Shown here: piece after piece, positions 63,253 to 64,000 of the stretch
Position numbering within the stretch: position 1 is the first letter of the stretch
Layout: each line of letters starts with the position of its first letter
Assembly (NCBI RefSeq): GCF_011605345.1
Contig: NZ_JAAOXM010000002.1
Coordinates: 1,178,001 to 1,242,000, forward strand
Length of the DNA: 64,000 nucleotides
Direction of reading: 5' to 3'
Source of the DNA: Burkholderia sp. D-99
Lineage (GTDB): Bacteria > Pseudomonadota > Gammaproteobacteria > Burkholderiales > Burkholderiaceae
Made by a program: the position numbers and the translations under genes
Notes under the pieces: generated by a model
Seen by the model: only the letters and a program-made list of their open reading frames with translations
Told to the model about the DNA's origin: nothing
Databases searched by the model: none

Positions 63253-63753
63253 GGCAGGACTCGATGAAAATGGGAATGCATGAAGTGCCGCGCGAAACGG
63301 CCGATGCGTGATTATCGCGCGTCCTTGCCGCACGCGTCGTGTCGCAATCCGGCAATCCGGATGCGAAGGCTTGTCCTGAATCACAAGAACCGTTCGATCG
63401 GACAAGGCCGAGGTTTGCGATATCCGGAGATATCCACACGCGCGATATCACGCCGGAAGCCTTGTCGGCAGGTGCGCCGGCGCGATCGCATCGGCAACAC
63501 GTCATTTCGGAAATTGAAAAAGCGCTGGGTGTACCGCCTCGGATCGTCTGAACAAATGCGATCAGGACGTTGAATGAAATAAAGAAATTCCGGTTTGGCG
63601 GGATTCGCGCGCGACGCGGTTTGCGCGCCGAATTCCGAAGCCGAAAAAATCAATTGCGGATTCGGCTATTCAAGCGGAATGCAGCGCGACATACGATGCA
63701 TTCAACGCATCGTCGAACACGATCGATGCGGGGACAACCACCTGGAGGCCACT
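63253..63753. other. intergenic stretch
   Basis: Contains a 70-codon open frame (63339-63551, ending 'ISEIEKALGVPPRIV') that I cannot support with a ribosome site. AT-rich from about 63560, likely the promoter region of the gene at 63754. Confidence 0.4.
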
Positions 63754-64000
63754 ATGCGATCCCTCGTTCCCGTTGCTGTACTTTCCTGTGCACTCGTTGC
63801 GCTGCCCGCGGTCAGCTTTGCGCAGTCGGCCGTTTCCGACGGGGCATCGAATGCCTCACTGTCGAGCTGGTGGACGGCGCGTGCCGAAACCGACGCACAA
63901 CTGATGCAGATGACGCGTGCCGGCTATCGCGCGACGTCGGCCGGCAACCAGGACTATCCGCTCGCGATGCAGCGTGCGCTCGAACGTGTCCGCAATCCGG
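63754..64000 (+). CDS. small secreted protein, 3' end outside window (DUF4148-like)
   Basis: MRSLVPVAVLSCALVALPAV ends in a signal peptide cleavage site at SFAQS. The visible mature part 'RAETDAQLMQMTRAGYRATS' followed by 'YPLAMQRALERV' resembles the DUF4148 group, small Burkholderiales periplasmic proteins of unknown function. GGAGG precedes the ATG at 63754. The gene runs off the window after 82 residues. Confidence 0.65.
   Translation, partial: MRSLVPVAVLSCALVALPAVSFAQSAVSDGASNASLSSWWTARAETDAQLMQMTRAGYRATSAGNQDYPLAMQRALERVRNP

Overview
The window is high-GC DNA whose gene content points to Burkholderia, probably the B. cepacia complex. This rests on protein family content (cyclic glucan synthase, CstA/YbdD pair, DHA2 and MFS pumps, DUF4148-type secreted protein) and on a long run of small stress proteins that resembles, from memory, the low-oxygen-activated (lxa) locus described in B. 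cenocepacia. No rRNA, tRNA or CRISPR array was seen.

Region 1 (1-6.1 kb) is the 3' two thirds of an NdvB-like cyclic beta-1,2-glucan synthase. Region 2 (6.1-46.2 kb) is a stress/persistence locus: five PRC-barrel proteins, three CsbD proteins, two SYLF lipoproteins, two Spy-like periplasmic proteins, a BON protein, DUF3096, DUF3309 (two), DUF2252 and DUF1003 proteins, tiny membrane peptides, a desaturase, phosphoglucomutase, transketolase, an AI-2E-type permease, a CPA antiporter, an Nramp-like transporter, a ferredoxin reductase, a phospholipase D/cardiolipin synthase and one Crp/Fnr-type regulator. Much of it is paralogous: whole genes with their promoters occur twice (PRC at 18.2 and 35.7 kb, SYLF at 22.5 and 34.3 kb), and 37.5-39.1 kb is a patchwork of fragments copied from elsewhere in the locus. 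An IS5-family element (33.3-34.2 kb), a MITE-like repeat and several gene relics sit inside it.

The main observation is a shared inverted repeat, GTMCG-N4-CGKAC, seen 20 times exactly and about 5 times with a mismatch between 6.1 and 42.4 kb, and not noticed outside that interval. In most copies a yAnnnT hexamer starts 21-22 nt beyond the repeat, which would centre it near -41.5, the class II activator position. The 5-4-5 geometry is that of Crp/Fnr sites, and the Crp/Fnr protein encoded at 21.3-22.1 kb is the natural candidate. I infer one dedicated regulon covering membrane, envelope and carbon-storage functions.

Region 3 (46.7-54.3 kb) is a mobile/accessory stretch: a second IS5-family element, Tn3 and IS66 transposase remnants, a tyrosine recombinase, an XRE regulator, a zinc-ribbon/winged-helix protein and two orphan MbcA/ParS-like antitoxin domains. 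Region 4 (54.3-64 kb) is ordinary chromosome: cstA-ybdD, an MFS pump divergent from an ArsR-type regulator around a 47-bp palindrome, a hemolysin III protein, a lone metallo-beta-lactamase-fold protein, a SnoaL-DHA2 pair, a DOPA dioxygenase-like protein and the start of a small secreted protein.
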